Positions 54,531-64,000 of a stretch of 64,000 nt of DNA are shown one piece after another. Both the position numbers and the translations under genes were made by a program. This DNA is from Celoporthe dispersa (lineage: Eukaryota; Ascomycota; Sordariomycetes; Diaporthales; Cryphonectriaceae), in the NCBI GenBank assembly GCA_016584495.1, contig WAID01000007.1:3396001-3460000 (forward strand). Reading direction: 5' to 3'. Within the stretch, counting starts at the first letter, position 1, and every line of letters begins with the position of its first letter. Under the pieces are notes generated by a model that saw only the letters and a list, made by a program, of their open reading frames with translations, was not told the DNA's origin and did not search any database.

Positions 54531-57424
54531 ATTTCCGCCCATGCTTTATCTGCATGAAGATATTGTCGTCTTTCGGAAGACTCAATTCCTGTTGCAAGAT
54601 TGCTTCAGCTGCATCTTGATGTCCGTGAGCCAAGGCAGCGAGTAAGGGATACTGATATCGCTCTCCCTGGATTTTGATTCTTGGATCGTGTTGAAGTTGT
54701 GTACTTATCAGCCTTGCCCAGTTGCTCTCTGCGAGAAGATATAAAAGACTTGCGGCTGGCGTATAACGGCGGATTTCGTACTTTTCGACCACGTTACGAA
54801 GATTGATCCAAGCCCCGAGTGGAAATTCCTTCAGAAAGTTGCCTTGTGACAGCCCAACTGCTGCTTCATTGGCGTGATGGAACACCTGAAGAACAGCGTA
54901 TTCAAGGAAGGGAAATCTTTCCGAAACCAACTGTCGCATCCTTTTCGCTTCGTCCGAAGATGCCTTTGGCAGTGCTACACCTGCGGGAAAACCAATCCTG
55001 GCCAAGTACCCAGGGACGTCGAGCCTGATATAGGTTTGGCAGCACTGTTTCAATTTGTCGTGGCTGGAACTTTGAATGTCTTCTCCGAGCTCAGGCCATA
55101 GGTCGCGGAGGCCACCATCCTTGACAAGAAAATCTCGCACGGATTCGTGGATGAACTGAACCGTTTTGTCTCCGGACCTGGTAACTTCTGCAAGTCCCTT
55201 CGAAGAGCTTAGGACAAATCGTCCCATGTCATCCGTGCTCTGATACTCCGAATCCCATTCGGCCAAGCTCTCTGGGGATATGCCGGACACAACCGCGAAG
55301 TAGAACTCTTCGCGCCTCAACGGCCGCTTTGCGTAGAGTATCCACTGAATGCACAGCAGCAGGTCGGCCATGTTCTCGGTGTCCCTCCTCAAAATGTCTT
55401 TGAACAAGTCGCTCAGCTGGTCAGGTATCTCTTGCAACCTTTTTTTCACTGCGAAAATCCGACCCCGTTCAAACTCCTTGTTGAGAATGTCGACGACAAG
55501 GACAGCCCACATAAAAACGCCAGCCGCCTTCTGAAGTATTTGGTCTCTGATCTCTGCAATGGGGCGGCCTTTCCCGGCTCTGAGGCGGCCTCGCACGTAT
55601 TTATCCAAATCTTGTCCATGACCTAGTTGGTCTTCTAGGACCAGCTTTCGGCCATGCTGAATTGAGATGCAAGGGTAGTGACGACTGGAAAAGCAAACAT
55701 AGAGGCTGATTCCGCTGTTGGCAGCACCATCTCCCAAGGCCTCGAAGAAGTCCACCATAGATCGTACTTGTTCCTCGTCACACTCATCAAGAGCATCAAC
55801 AAAGCACGTCAAGCGCCGCTTATTGAGTCGGGCGATCGCGGAGGAGAAAAGATTTTGAAGCGTCTCCACATCCCACACCAAAGAGTTGTTCTGATTCCGA
55901 GCAAAGAGGTCGTCCAACACTTCCTGGAGATCCGGGAGCTTCTCCAGCAGCTGGAGTAGAAGGGATCGGTACATTCCAATGACTGTCTTTTCGAGAGTAT
56001 CTCCTCTTGCGTTGAAGAAGAATGAGATGATGGCTGCATTATCAACCTTGTTCTGTTCTGCTTTTGCGAAAGCAAACTTCATCAAGGTCGACTTTCCTGA
56101 ACCAGGCTTACCATTGATCCACAGAAAGCCGCGATGGCTGCCAAGCTTGTCGGGATCCAGCCAATCCAAGTAGTCAGGGTGTCTGAGCAGCCACTCGCAT
56201 GTTTTGGTATAGGCCGTCCTGATGTTGGAGTGTCGGGAATCAAGTTGGTCAAATCTCAAAGAATTCAACAGAGACTCTCGGTGTTTTTGCAATTCTGCTA
56301 GTTCTATGGACATATTAGCGAAATGAAAAGCTCTCTGTGAGATTGTGTTGCTTACCAACAGCTGGGGTCTCGACAGCAGGTATAGCGTGAAGAAGAAGTT
56401 CCTTGGTATATGCTGCCGCTGTTGCAGCCGCATATCGTTGCCATTGTTTGCTTTTGTGCGAATCTGAATAGTCGCAAATTCCACGGACAACAAGGCACGG
56501 AAAATGGTCTGTCAACCCAGCCGCCTCCATCTCAAAACAAAGAATATTCAGATCCTGGGCCACCTTATCCCGTGTCTTCCCATGTTTCATGACCTGATTC
56601 CCAGAAGCAATGACTCCATAGTGGATCTCTGGGTTGTTGTTCCTTCGAACGTCTCGTGCCAGCAGCTTTGAGTGATCGCAGTGCTCGCAGTCCTCCGTCG
56701 ATTGTTGGTGATCGTATGCGCTGTCGAATAACAAGTCTTCGAGCTCACCATAACGAGAATATGCGGTCATTCCCGGATTCCGTTGAAGCATGTGGGAGAG
56801 AAGAGCAGGAACCTCGCTAACCATTCGCTCGTGTCTTGCTCGTAGAACGGAGACGGCCGTCATCAGCTCGTGAGGGGGCTTGTATGGGGTGCTTGTCCGT
56901 TCAAAAGCACCATTGTGGACAGTCTTGCCGAAGTCGTATTGGATTACCCGGTCCCCCACGTCGATATCCCCAAGACGCACATCAGCCTTTCCAGGCACAC
57001 CGCCGCCAATGCCAACCATGAATCCCATCCGTATGGAAGGGAAACTCCGCCGCATGTTGTTCGCCACGGTTGCCGCATTGTTGGTGCCATACTGGCCTGA
57101 TGGAAGGCAGGCAATGATGATGTTGTGCATGCCAACGCTTCCGAAGGTATAGGTATTGCTGTCATTGGGATGGCCGCACGGGCTCTCATGAGTCTTGTCC
57201 AGCATAGCCTGCGCCGCGGCCAACTCAATGGGGAGTGCGCATATCCAGCCGAATATGTAGTCACTCGGCGAAAGCTTCTCCGGGATCCGGTTTGCTAGAT
57301 GTGCACACCTGCAATCATAATTGCGGTTACCGTCCGGGTTCGAGCGCTTCGGGACAGGGGACAGCCGATCATCATCGACAAAGGCGCTGTCATGAGACCT
57401 CTTGCTATTGCTGGCGTTGTTCAT
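53812..57424 (-). CDS. Fungal NLR: PNP_UDP phosphorylase-like domain, NACHT NTPase, ankyrin repeats
   Basis: Exons 57424-56356 and 56303-53812, intron 52 nt, give 1186 aa. Residues 50-345 are a purine-nucleoside-phosphorylase-like (PNP_UDP) domain: YIFGWICALPIELAAAQAML, MVGIGGGVP, DVGDRVIQYDFGK and FEMEAAGLTDHFPCLVVRGICDYSDSHKSKQW. A NACHT domain follows, with Walker A GKPGSGKST and Walker B LTCFVDALDEC, then a helical winged-helix-like region. The C-terminus has one diverged and seven near-identical 34-residue ankyrin repeats (TPL..AA.NGHEGIVKLLLETGKADINSK). Such tripartite proteins are fungal counterparts of NOD-like receptors; relatives act in heterokaryon incompatibility or suspected non-self recognition: the repeats sense a ligand, NACHT oligomerises, the N-terminal domain is the effector (nucleoside/nucleotide hydrolysis in characterised cases). 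The frame is fully intact. Confidence 0.93.
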
Positions 57425-58650
57425 GGTTGCTACACGGATGCCCTCAAGCTTAGGGGAGCTCGCAGCATCACGAGCTGCCCCTTCGTCAAGCCCACGTCAC
57501 CGAGTTTGTTGATGTTGCTCAGTCGCGGAAATGGCCTGTGTAGAGGGGTGTCTCTAGCAGGGGAGAGCTGGGGATTTGAAGTCAGATGCATATGGGTGAT
57601 CAATTTCAGACTGAAGCAATATTTGATCAGGGTGCGGGGTTGTTAAATGATGAGCGAGCCTGGGAGGTACACCTGGGGCGTTGGGAGGGGGCGATGCAAT
57701 AAATGCAACATGCAGTCAGCAGCATAGCCTCCGTGACTCTGACCCCCAAGTGCTATGGACTTTCATTCTCATTGGGCACCGCGTCAGAAGGTGATGCGAG
57801 CTCCGACACCTGTTGTATCGGTCTAATACGCGCCATGGGGAGCTTGCGCCATCGCAAGGCTCCGTGGGACGTTGCAAAATATCCAGAACTTTCTCATCAA
57901 TAGGGCTAAAGGCCTCTGCGGATTCCAAGAGATGTGCACATCTGGCACGGTGTATTGCGGCCCCTAGAGCTCACTTGATTACGCCTGTCTTGTAAATACT
58001 AAAACACGGTGCAGAAAGCCGGAAGTCAAGAGGGCGATGCGCTACGTGGCACCAGTGGCTTCGGTTGTTGACAGGCCTTTGCATACTTGAGCGTGATCGT
58101 GGATTTACCGCAGAGCAAATATAATTACTACGTACAGTTGTTTCCGCTGGATGGCTGCTGTGGCCCCTGCTGCGGTGCCGCCCCGTGCAAAGGGGGGGGG
58201 GCGATGGGCGGCCGGGGGCGGGGAAGGGGGGTGGTGCCCTCTGTGCTGTACATGAGTGAGTGGTACATGGGGTCTTTAGCATGGTGGGTTGCACACTGCA
58301 GCAGTAAGAGGATCGTCGGGCCAGATGTTGTGCAGCCGCTTTCAATTATGGCAGGATTCTCTCCGCTCTTGCGATAATACTATATCATTGTCATGCCTCG
58401 CACCGGCGCTCAGAGATGCTCCAGTGTAGATATCTACTATTGGAGAGACGGTATGTCCAATTTCCCACTATCCAATATACCTTATGATGTCTCGTCACCG
58501 AACGCTGAACCGCTATAAAGACGCAGGCAACCGCCACTTGCAGAAGCAAACAGCCTGCCCGGAGGATCTCACGGGCGGGCATGGACTGCCAGAAGGACCA
58601 CCAAGAGACTTCAAAGTCCATGTCATGTTTGTTGGCCCTGCCCGTCGGTC
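57425..58650. other. Upstream region of the NLR gene, with G-rich blocks
   Basis: No supported gene. G-rich blocks at 58190-58235 (runs of 4 to 10 G) could form G-quadruplexes or mark difficult sequence. The 5' end of the CorA-like gene may begin near the right limit. Confidence 0.4.
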
Positions 58651-59749
58651 CCGATGGATAGCTCACACGTCGTAGCGTTGCAAGAACAGATGACATCCAG
58701 GCGTGCCAGGGCTGCCGGCGATCCCTAACGGAGGCTTTCTCCATACCCGAGCTGTGGTGGTCCGCCTACCGCCGGAATCTGAACGGGTATTTTGGCTGCG
58801 AGGCGACACAGGACGGTGGATCCGTCAGGGCCACCAGTAGGCGCTCCAGTAGGCTCTTGATCGCTTATGATTTGGACTCACCATCCCAGGCACGTGGGCA
58901 TTATTCGAGGTCAAGATGATCAGCAGCAGCCTTGACTACGAGTGGCTGAGGATCGACATCTTTACGCGCTGGCTGCGTTCCGCGAGACAGACGGCAATCC
59001 TGCTGTTCGACGTCCAGAAAACCGTCCTCGACCAACTGCTGGCGCTGATCGGCAACGTGGGCGCGGGCTGTCTTGATGACCCCTTTTGGGTGTATGCACC
59101 CGTCTTGGAGGCAGTCTTACGCCTTGAGGACTCCGCGGTGTGGGCGGTGCGCGACCAGGTCAGGGCTGTCGAGCGGGAGGTTCTATCCAGAGGCCCGCCC
59201 CGCCCGGCATACAGACACCTGCACGATCTAGCCCGGCACGCCATTCATGCAACAGAGGCATTGGACGTGGTGAATCAGACAATAGATCACATACTAGCGC
59301 GACACGCGGAATACTCAAGGCAAGAACCTGGCTGCCCTGCCGCATCAGGCCTCCATTCCCGCCTGCACTACGCCCAGACCGTGCTCGGCAGCCTGCGGCA
59401 CCGGTCCATCTCCAACGAGAAGCGCCTTCAGAACGAGATTCAGCTTGCCTTCAACACTGTCGCGCAGCACGACGCAGGTACATCCGTGGAGATCAGCCGC
59501 GCGGCCCAGGTCGACAGCGCATCTATGAGGACCATCTCTGTTGTCACCCTGGCCTTGCTTCCGCCAACCTTCATATCTGCTGTATTTAGCATGTCCTTTT
59601 TCGACTACAGCGCCGGCGGGGACTGGACTGTGTCTGAAAAGTTTTGGATATATTGGGCATGTGCGATCCCAACTACCTTCGTCGCCCTTGGGGTGTGGCA
59701 CTATTGGGATAAGGTCTCTGGCTCCTCCTTTCCGTCGCAGAAAGCATGA
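58651..59749 (+). CDS. CorA-like fungal membrane protein (5' end unresolved)
   Basis: The main exon 58910-59749 is open to a TGA at 59747-59749. It joins in phase 0, over an 86-nt intron (58824-58909), to an upstream exon reading ELWWSAYRRNLNGYFGCE and DGGS. The join gives DGGS/VKMISSSLDYEWLRIDIFTRWL, which resembles the usual fungal arrangement. I could not find the first exon or ATG, so the left limit is approximate. The protein has a helical soluble domain and, at the end, two membrane spans (MRTISVVTLALLPPTFISAVFSMSFF and FWIYWACAIPTTFVALGVWHYW). This is the layout of CorA-type Mg2+ channels, but the GMN pore motif is absent: SMSFF occupies its place, as is common in this fungal subfamily. 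Magnesium transport is therefore doubtful. Confidence 0.7.
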
Positions 59750-61638
59750 ACGGTGACGAACTCCTACCTGGCCGTCTCTGATGTGTCCCCCTGTCAAAGA
59801 GCTCTCACAGCCATCACACAGCTCCTCTGAAAATGGGGAGATCTATCGATCGAGCACCACCACCAAACCACAAGACACGCACCGTTGAAGATTTCTCGGG
59901 GCGACCAACGAAGATTTCGAAGGCGGTTCAGACTAGGAGCTAAAGGAGGGCGACTGTCCGGGTTTGTCAGGTCTCCAGTCCCTCTGACCGCCAGCACAGC
60001 TCCTTCTCACCAAGAGCCCCAGTAAGTAAAGCGCTCCTGGGTCAGCACATAGCGGAGTCACCGTTGACGATCGTTACGTCTGCGGGCACTCGTTCGAAAG
60101 GATCAGGCCAAAGCATCTAAGAGGCTCAAGAAAGTCTCACCATATTAAGCGCAAAAGAGAGCGTGCTTGAGGCTCGACGATACCTTTACGCGAGGGACTT
60201 GTATCAGGATAGCGATGATTATCCGCCAAACAAGATTGCTACCTCACAAATGGTTGACTAGCTATAATGGTTTCAGCCAGCTAGACAACAAGGCAATTTC
60301 GTTATTATTTCAGACACATCAGACTTCTCAAATAGTAACGTCCCCAATAAAAAAAACAATAACGATTCTTATTCACTCTAGCTAAATCTCAATACATACA
60401 GATCGCTGTAGAAAGGCATGCGGACTCTGCGAATACTCGAGGGAAAACTTGCTTGAATGCTGGACAAACTCTCCCCGCTCCAATCCTTAACGCGGTCCTC
60501 CCGCGGCTTCTCCTCGCTGCGGTCCAACAAGAAAATATGCCTCACCACTCGCTAAGCTGTCATTGGGAAGAGGATATTTGCTCCGCAAGGTTCACACGAG
60601 TCTTCCAGGATCCCGTAGGCTACGCTCATTACACTGTAAAGTTCTCTTACGTGAACGAATCACCAAACATGCGGCTTCTAAGACGCCGAGACAAGAACAG
60701 CTAGCCCGTGGTGGATACACATTGCCCAGGTCCTTCACTATGTCACGTTGCCCTGGGCGAAATCAGACGTCGAGTAAGTACTCCAGCAACCATCCACCAG
60801 TGGTTTGCCCTTGTTTCGTTTAATCCTCATTGGTGGTGATACAGTGCACCTCACTACTCCACCAAAGGGATCACAGACTTGGAAGGATGCCATCTGGGGG
60901 ATTTAATATATGATCTTGGCATGCGCTTCTGTTACACTGCCAAGATAAATCTCATGTCTTTTGATTCACCTTTTGCTCCTTCACATACGACAGCCCATCA
61001 TTGCAAGTTCCGGACGACCCAATATAGGTGACTTGATGGTCATGCACCCCGTAATATCTGACAGGCAGCGCCCCTTTCACTACTCCCCCGCCTCGCTACG
61101 AGCCCGGGTACATCCTGCGCAAGAAATTACACCGAGGCAGAGGGCACTTGTCGACTGCTGGACTAACCTGATGGTGCACCTCGACCTTCAAGCCTTGCCC
61201 ACACCCCCTCTCTTTTGATGATGTTTTCCAGACCCCGGATCTGGAGCCCTACAGGTATGGCCAGACTCCTAGACGGTACCTGGTGACCACGTTCAGTTTG
61301 GGATGGTAGCTGCTTGCACCAATTGCGTTTATGTACATGTCAAAAGCACCTTCGGCAATACTCAGAAGTATTCTAGGTCTAGAGAAAAATGCTATTCGTG
61401 GGAAAACAACCTTCTTCGACATGTCTCGTCTCTTGAGCTGGAGCAGGCCGCCAAAGCATACTGTCCAAATGCACCTGCAAAAGAGTTCGATGCTGCAATT
61501 ACAGAGAGTTTGATTATAAAAGAATCGACATCTCCCGGGTTATATGATGTTACTTGAGCCATCAATCCAAGCCAATATCCTAAGCCCTCCCTCCCTCCCC
61601 CCCAAAAAAAGCTGAACTCCCTGGTTTCTATTGACAAC
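59750..61638. other. Gene-poor intergenic region
   Basis: About 1.9 kb with only short open frames. A stretch at 60150-60270 reads coding-like in one frame (ARRYLYARDLYQDSDDYP) but has no start, splice sites or recognised family. C/A-rich sequence precedes the pectate lyase start codon at 61639. Confidence 0.4.
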
Positions 61639-63106
61639 ATGCGCGGCCTCCTCCTCCAGCTCCTCGTAGGACTTCCGGCCGTATTGGCCTGCACGGACCC
61701 GGACTCAGATCCTTGTGCGTCTTATATGTCTGCCAACGGTGCGACTGCATCTGCTTTCTGTGCGACCTTCACCGAGTCAACTGTCACCGCGACGGCCGGG
61801 CTGCCAGCTTGGGCGAGCAATTGTTCAAACAAGCCCAGCGCAATCTCCAAGGAATGCAGCTGTTACTTCACAGGCACCGGTGTGGTCACAACCTCCTCTT
61901 CAGCAACCAAAACGACTGCAACGACTACTGTCAGTATCACAACGTCGACCGGCCCGGCCACCACGGCCACCAACACGTGTGGTGCGGCGGCTGTTGACGC
62001 GCTGGTTGGCTATGCTGCCGGCACAACGGGAGGCGGTAGTGGAGACGGCACTACAGTCACGACTTGTGCAGAGCTTGAAGATGCTGTAGCCGCCGGGGGC
62101 GTTATCAAGATCTCTGGGATCCTGGACGGATGCGACATTATTGACCTGGGCAGTGACACAACTGTGCTTGGTGTCGGATCCCAGTCCGGTCAGTATCAGT
62201 AGTCCATCCCCGTTGCTGACTTCCCGTGTGTATGAGCTGACTTGAAAACCCCTTCAGGTATGACAAATGGAGGTTTCCGTGTCAAGGAGCAGAGCAATGT
62301 GATCCTGCGCAACCTGTACATGCACGATGCTCCAGAGTCCAAGGACTTGATCGAGCTTCAGTATTCGACTTACGTCTGGATCGACCACTGCGATCTATCA
62401 TCGGAGGGTCTGACTGGTGACAAAGATTATTATGATGGCTTGCTCGACATCACACATGTAGGAGACCCTGCGCAGCATCGAGAAGACTCCTCATTGATAT
62501 CTCTCGTCTAGGCGACCGACTTTGTGACTGCATCGTGGAACAAATTTCATGACCACTGGAAGGTAGTTATGTCTCGTCCCAAGTTTGGAATTTCACCATG
62601 AACGATACGAGCTCACATTGCCATAAGGGTTCTCTGATCGGGCACTCCGATAACAACGCAGATGAGGACACGGGGCACCTCCGAGTCACATACCACCATA
62701 ACTACTGGTCCGATGTGAACTCGAGACTCCCATCCATTCGTTTTGGTACTGGCCACTTCTACAGCTCCTGCTTTGAGAACAACCCGACATCCGGCATCAA
62801 CTCGCGCATGGGTGCTCAAGTGCTTGCCGAGGAGAACTACTTCCTCAACACCGAACTCGCTATCGTAACCGATCTGGACAGCGACGAGGACGGATATGCT
62901 ATTGACCGGAACAACATCTTCGTCAATAGCACCGAGGAGATCACACAGGTTGGCAGTTTGACACCGCCATACAGTTACACGTGAGTTCCCCAGAGGACAG
63001 GACTGAATGTTGATGTATGCTAAATTTGACGGAACCCAGTCTCGATCCCGCGTCATGCATCTGCGACTTGGTCACAGCTTATGCTGGAACTGGCATCGTT
63101 GGATAA
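61639..63106 (+). CDS. Secreted pectate lyase, polysaccharide lyase family 1, with N-terminal Cys-rich module and Ser/Thr linker
   Basis: Exons 61639-62188, 62258-62457, 62512-62562, 62628-62980 and 63040-63106 sum to 1221 nt (406 aa). The enzyme cleaves de-esterified pectin by beta-elimination outside the cell. A signal peptide (MRGLLLQLLVGLPAVLA) precedes a ~60-residue module with about six cysteines (CTDPDSDPC...CSCYFTG), then a Thr/Ser linker. The catalytic beta-helix starts near 130. Motifs are YVWIDHCDLSSEG, the calcium-binding YYDGLLDITHATDFVTASWNKFHDHWKG, YHHNYWSDVNSRLPSIRFGTGHFY and the conserved arginines in SRLPSIR. All five splice junctions restore conserved sequence. The N-terminal module plus linker is not part of the core PL1 fold and may bind wall material. 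This suggests a plant-associated or plant-degrading lifestyle. Confidence 0.93.
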
Positions 63107-64000
63107 GGTACCAGACAAGATGTCATCAGAATCGAGTGGAGTGGAAATTAGCTTTGAATTCTTTACACCCTTACTCCCAAACATTTCCGCCCTTTCAATG
63201 CATATTCTGGCTTTACTGGACTCTTTACTACTGACTCGCTGTGGTTAAAAAAATCGAGAATGAGATGATCAAATACTCTGGGAATGAATAGTCTTCATTG
63301 CTCTGCAATCAAATGTAGTATAACTCGAGCATCATCAAGCAAGCCTTGTGACTACTAGCCTTATGCGTGGATATAAATGCCAAGTTTGCAAATTTCTTAA
63401 ACCAAAGGCTTGCAAAACTTCCGAGACTCTTTGTAACTTTACCCCATCCGCCTGCTTTGTAGAATAAGCTAAGCTGCTGTTTTCTACTGTTCCCTAGAGC
63501 TCTCTTTCTTATTTTATAAAGCTATATTCTGAAGGGTAATACTATTAGACAAATTTAAAAGTAGGAATCTAACACTGCATTCTTTCACCTTTTAACATCT
63601 CAGATCCAGAATAATTTGAAAAGGGGAAATATCATAACTCAGTCAACACAAGCTTACATAGTAAATCCTAATTACACCAAATTACCTACCATATATTACT
63701 TGAGCTTGCGAAATGCGAAGAGCTATCTGCATTACTACAGCGGCTTCACCTACAAGCTTTCGATGCTTTACAGGCAGGCCTTCTTGTCTTTTGAAAATTA
63801 TAATCTCCAAAACACTTGTGCTCACATACTGATAGACCTCACAAGCTTCTGTCAGTTCTGCAAGATTGAAGCATCACAAACAGCATCGTAGTCAACATAT
63901 CTTCGAAGCTCTGCTGAATCTTTGTTTGCTCACATGGTACCTATCGACGAAACTTTACACTCTCCCTGAGCTCCGAGTCCTGCCTCCTCCCCCGTGTCAA
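63107..64000. other. AT-rich region downstream of the pectate lyase
   Basis: About 890 bp, clearly AT-rich in 63240-63700. The only long open frame (63616-63891) starts at a non-ATG codon and looks like low-complexity AT-rich sequence, so I see no gene here. Confidence 0.5.

Noticed and set aside
60153..60270. Coding-like fragment (ARRYLYARDLYQ)
   Set aside because: No start codon, splice sites or second segment; too short to call, so only mentioned in the intergenic entry.

Overview
The window is nuclear DNA of a filamentous ascomycete (Pezizomycotina, most likely a plant-associated Sordariomycete). The evidence is dense intron-bearing genes with short GT-AG introns (about 40-150 nt, CTAAC-like branch sites), proteins confined to this group (eisosome PilB, a PNP-NACHT-ankyrin NLR, a Zn2Cys6 regulator, a CorA-like membrane protein), and a secreted pectate lyase. 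Coding exons are GC-rich and intergenic DNA is more AT-rich. No rRNA, tRNA or CRISPR was recognised.

Layout. 0-25 kb is largely conserved: the tail of an unknown gene, a C2H2-like protein, an orphan with a hydrophobic C-terminus, VTC4 polyphosphate polymerase divergent from RMT2, hexokinase divergent from OST1, a Ser/Thr-rich single-pass membrane protein, a VOC-fold protein with a frame break, and an orphan coiled-coil protein. COQ6 follows at 24.6-26.2 kb. Only 170 bp upstream of the COQ6 start codon is a complete 4216-bp Tc1/mariner (DD34E) element (26332-30547) with 148-bp terminal inverted repeats and TA target duplications. It holds two convergent dead genes: the transposase and a ~670-codon passenger gene. 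Nearly all stop codons in both look like C-to-T changes, as repeat-induced point mutation (RIP) would give. 31-39 kb carries an SH3/membrane protein, eisosome PilB (start codon split by an intron), a 70-aa Tyr/His-rich protein and cytosolic aspartate aminotransferase.

37.4-52.3 kb reads as a possible nitrogen/ureide-type catabolic neighbourhood: aminotransferase, 5-oxoprolinase/hydantoinase divergent from an allantoate-permease-type MFS transporter, a Zn2Cys6 regulator, a D-2-hydroxyacid dehydrogenase and an M20 amidohydrolase. 53-64 kb is accessory: a fungal NLR with seven nearly identical ankyrin repeats, a CorA-like protein and a secreted PL1 pectate lyase, separated by gene-poor DNA.

Six single-base frame disruptions lie in five otherwise well-conserved reading frames (20.9, 32.2, 34.3, 39.55, 40.2 and 52.1 kb). 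In each gene the total exon length becomes a multiple of three when one base per break is added or removed. I read them mainly as assembly indels, but real decay cannot be excluded from this sequence alone. All exon coordinates were derived by hand from splice consensus, reading-frame phase and family conservation.
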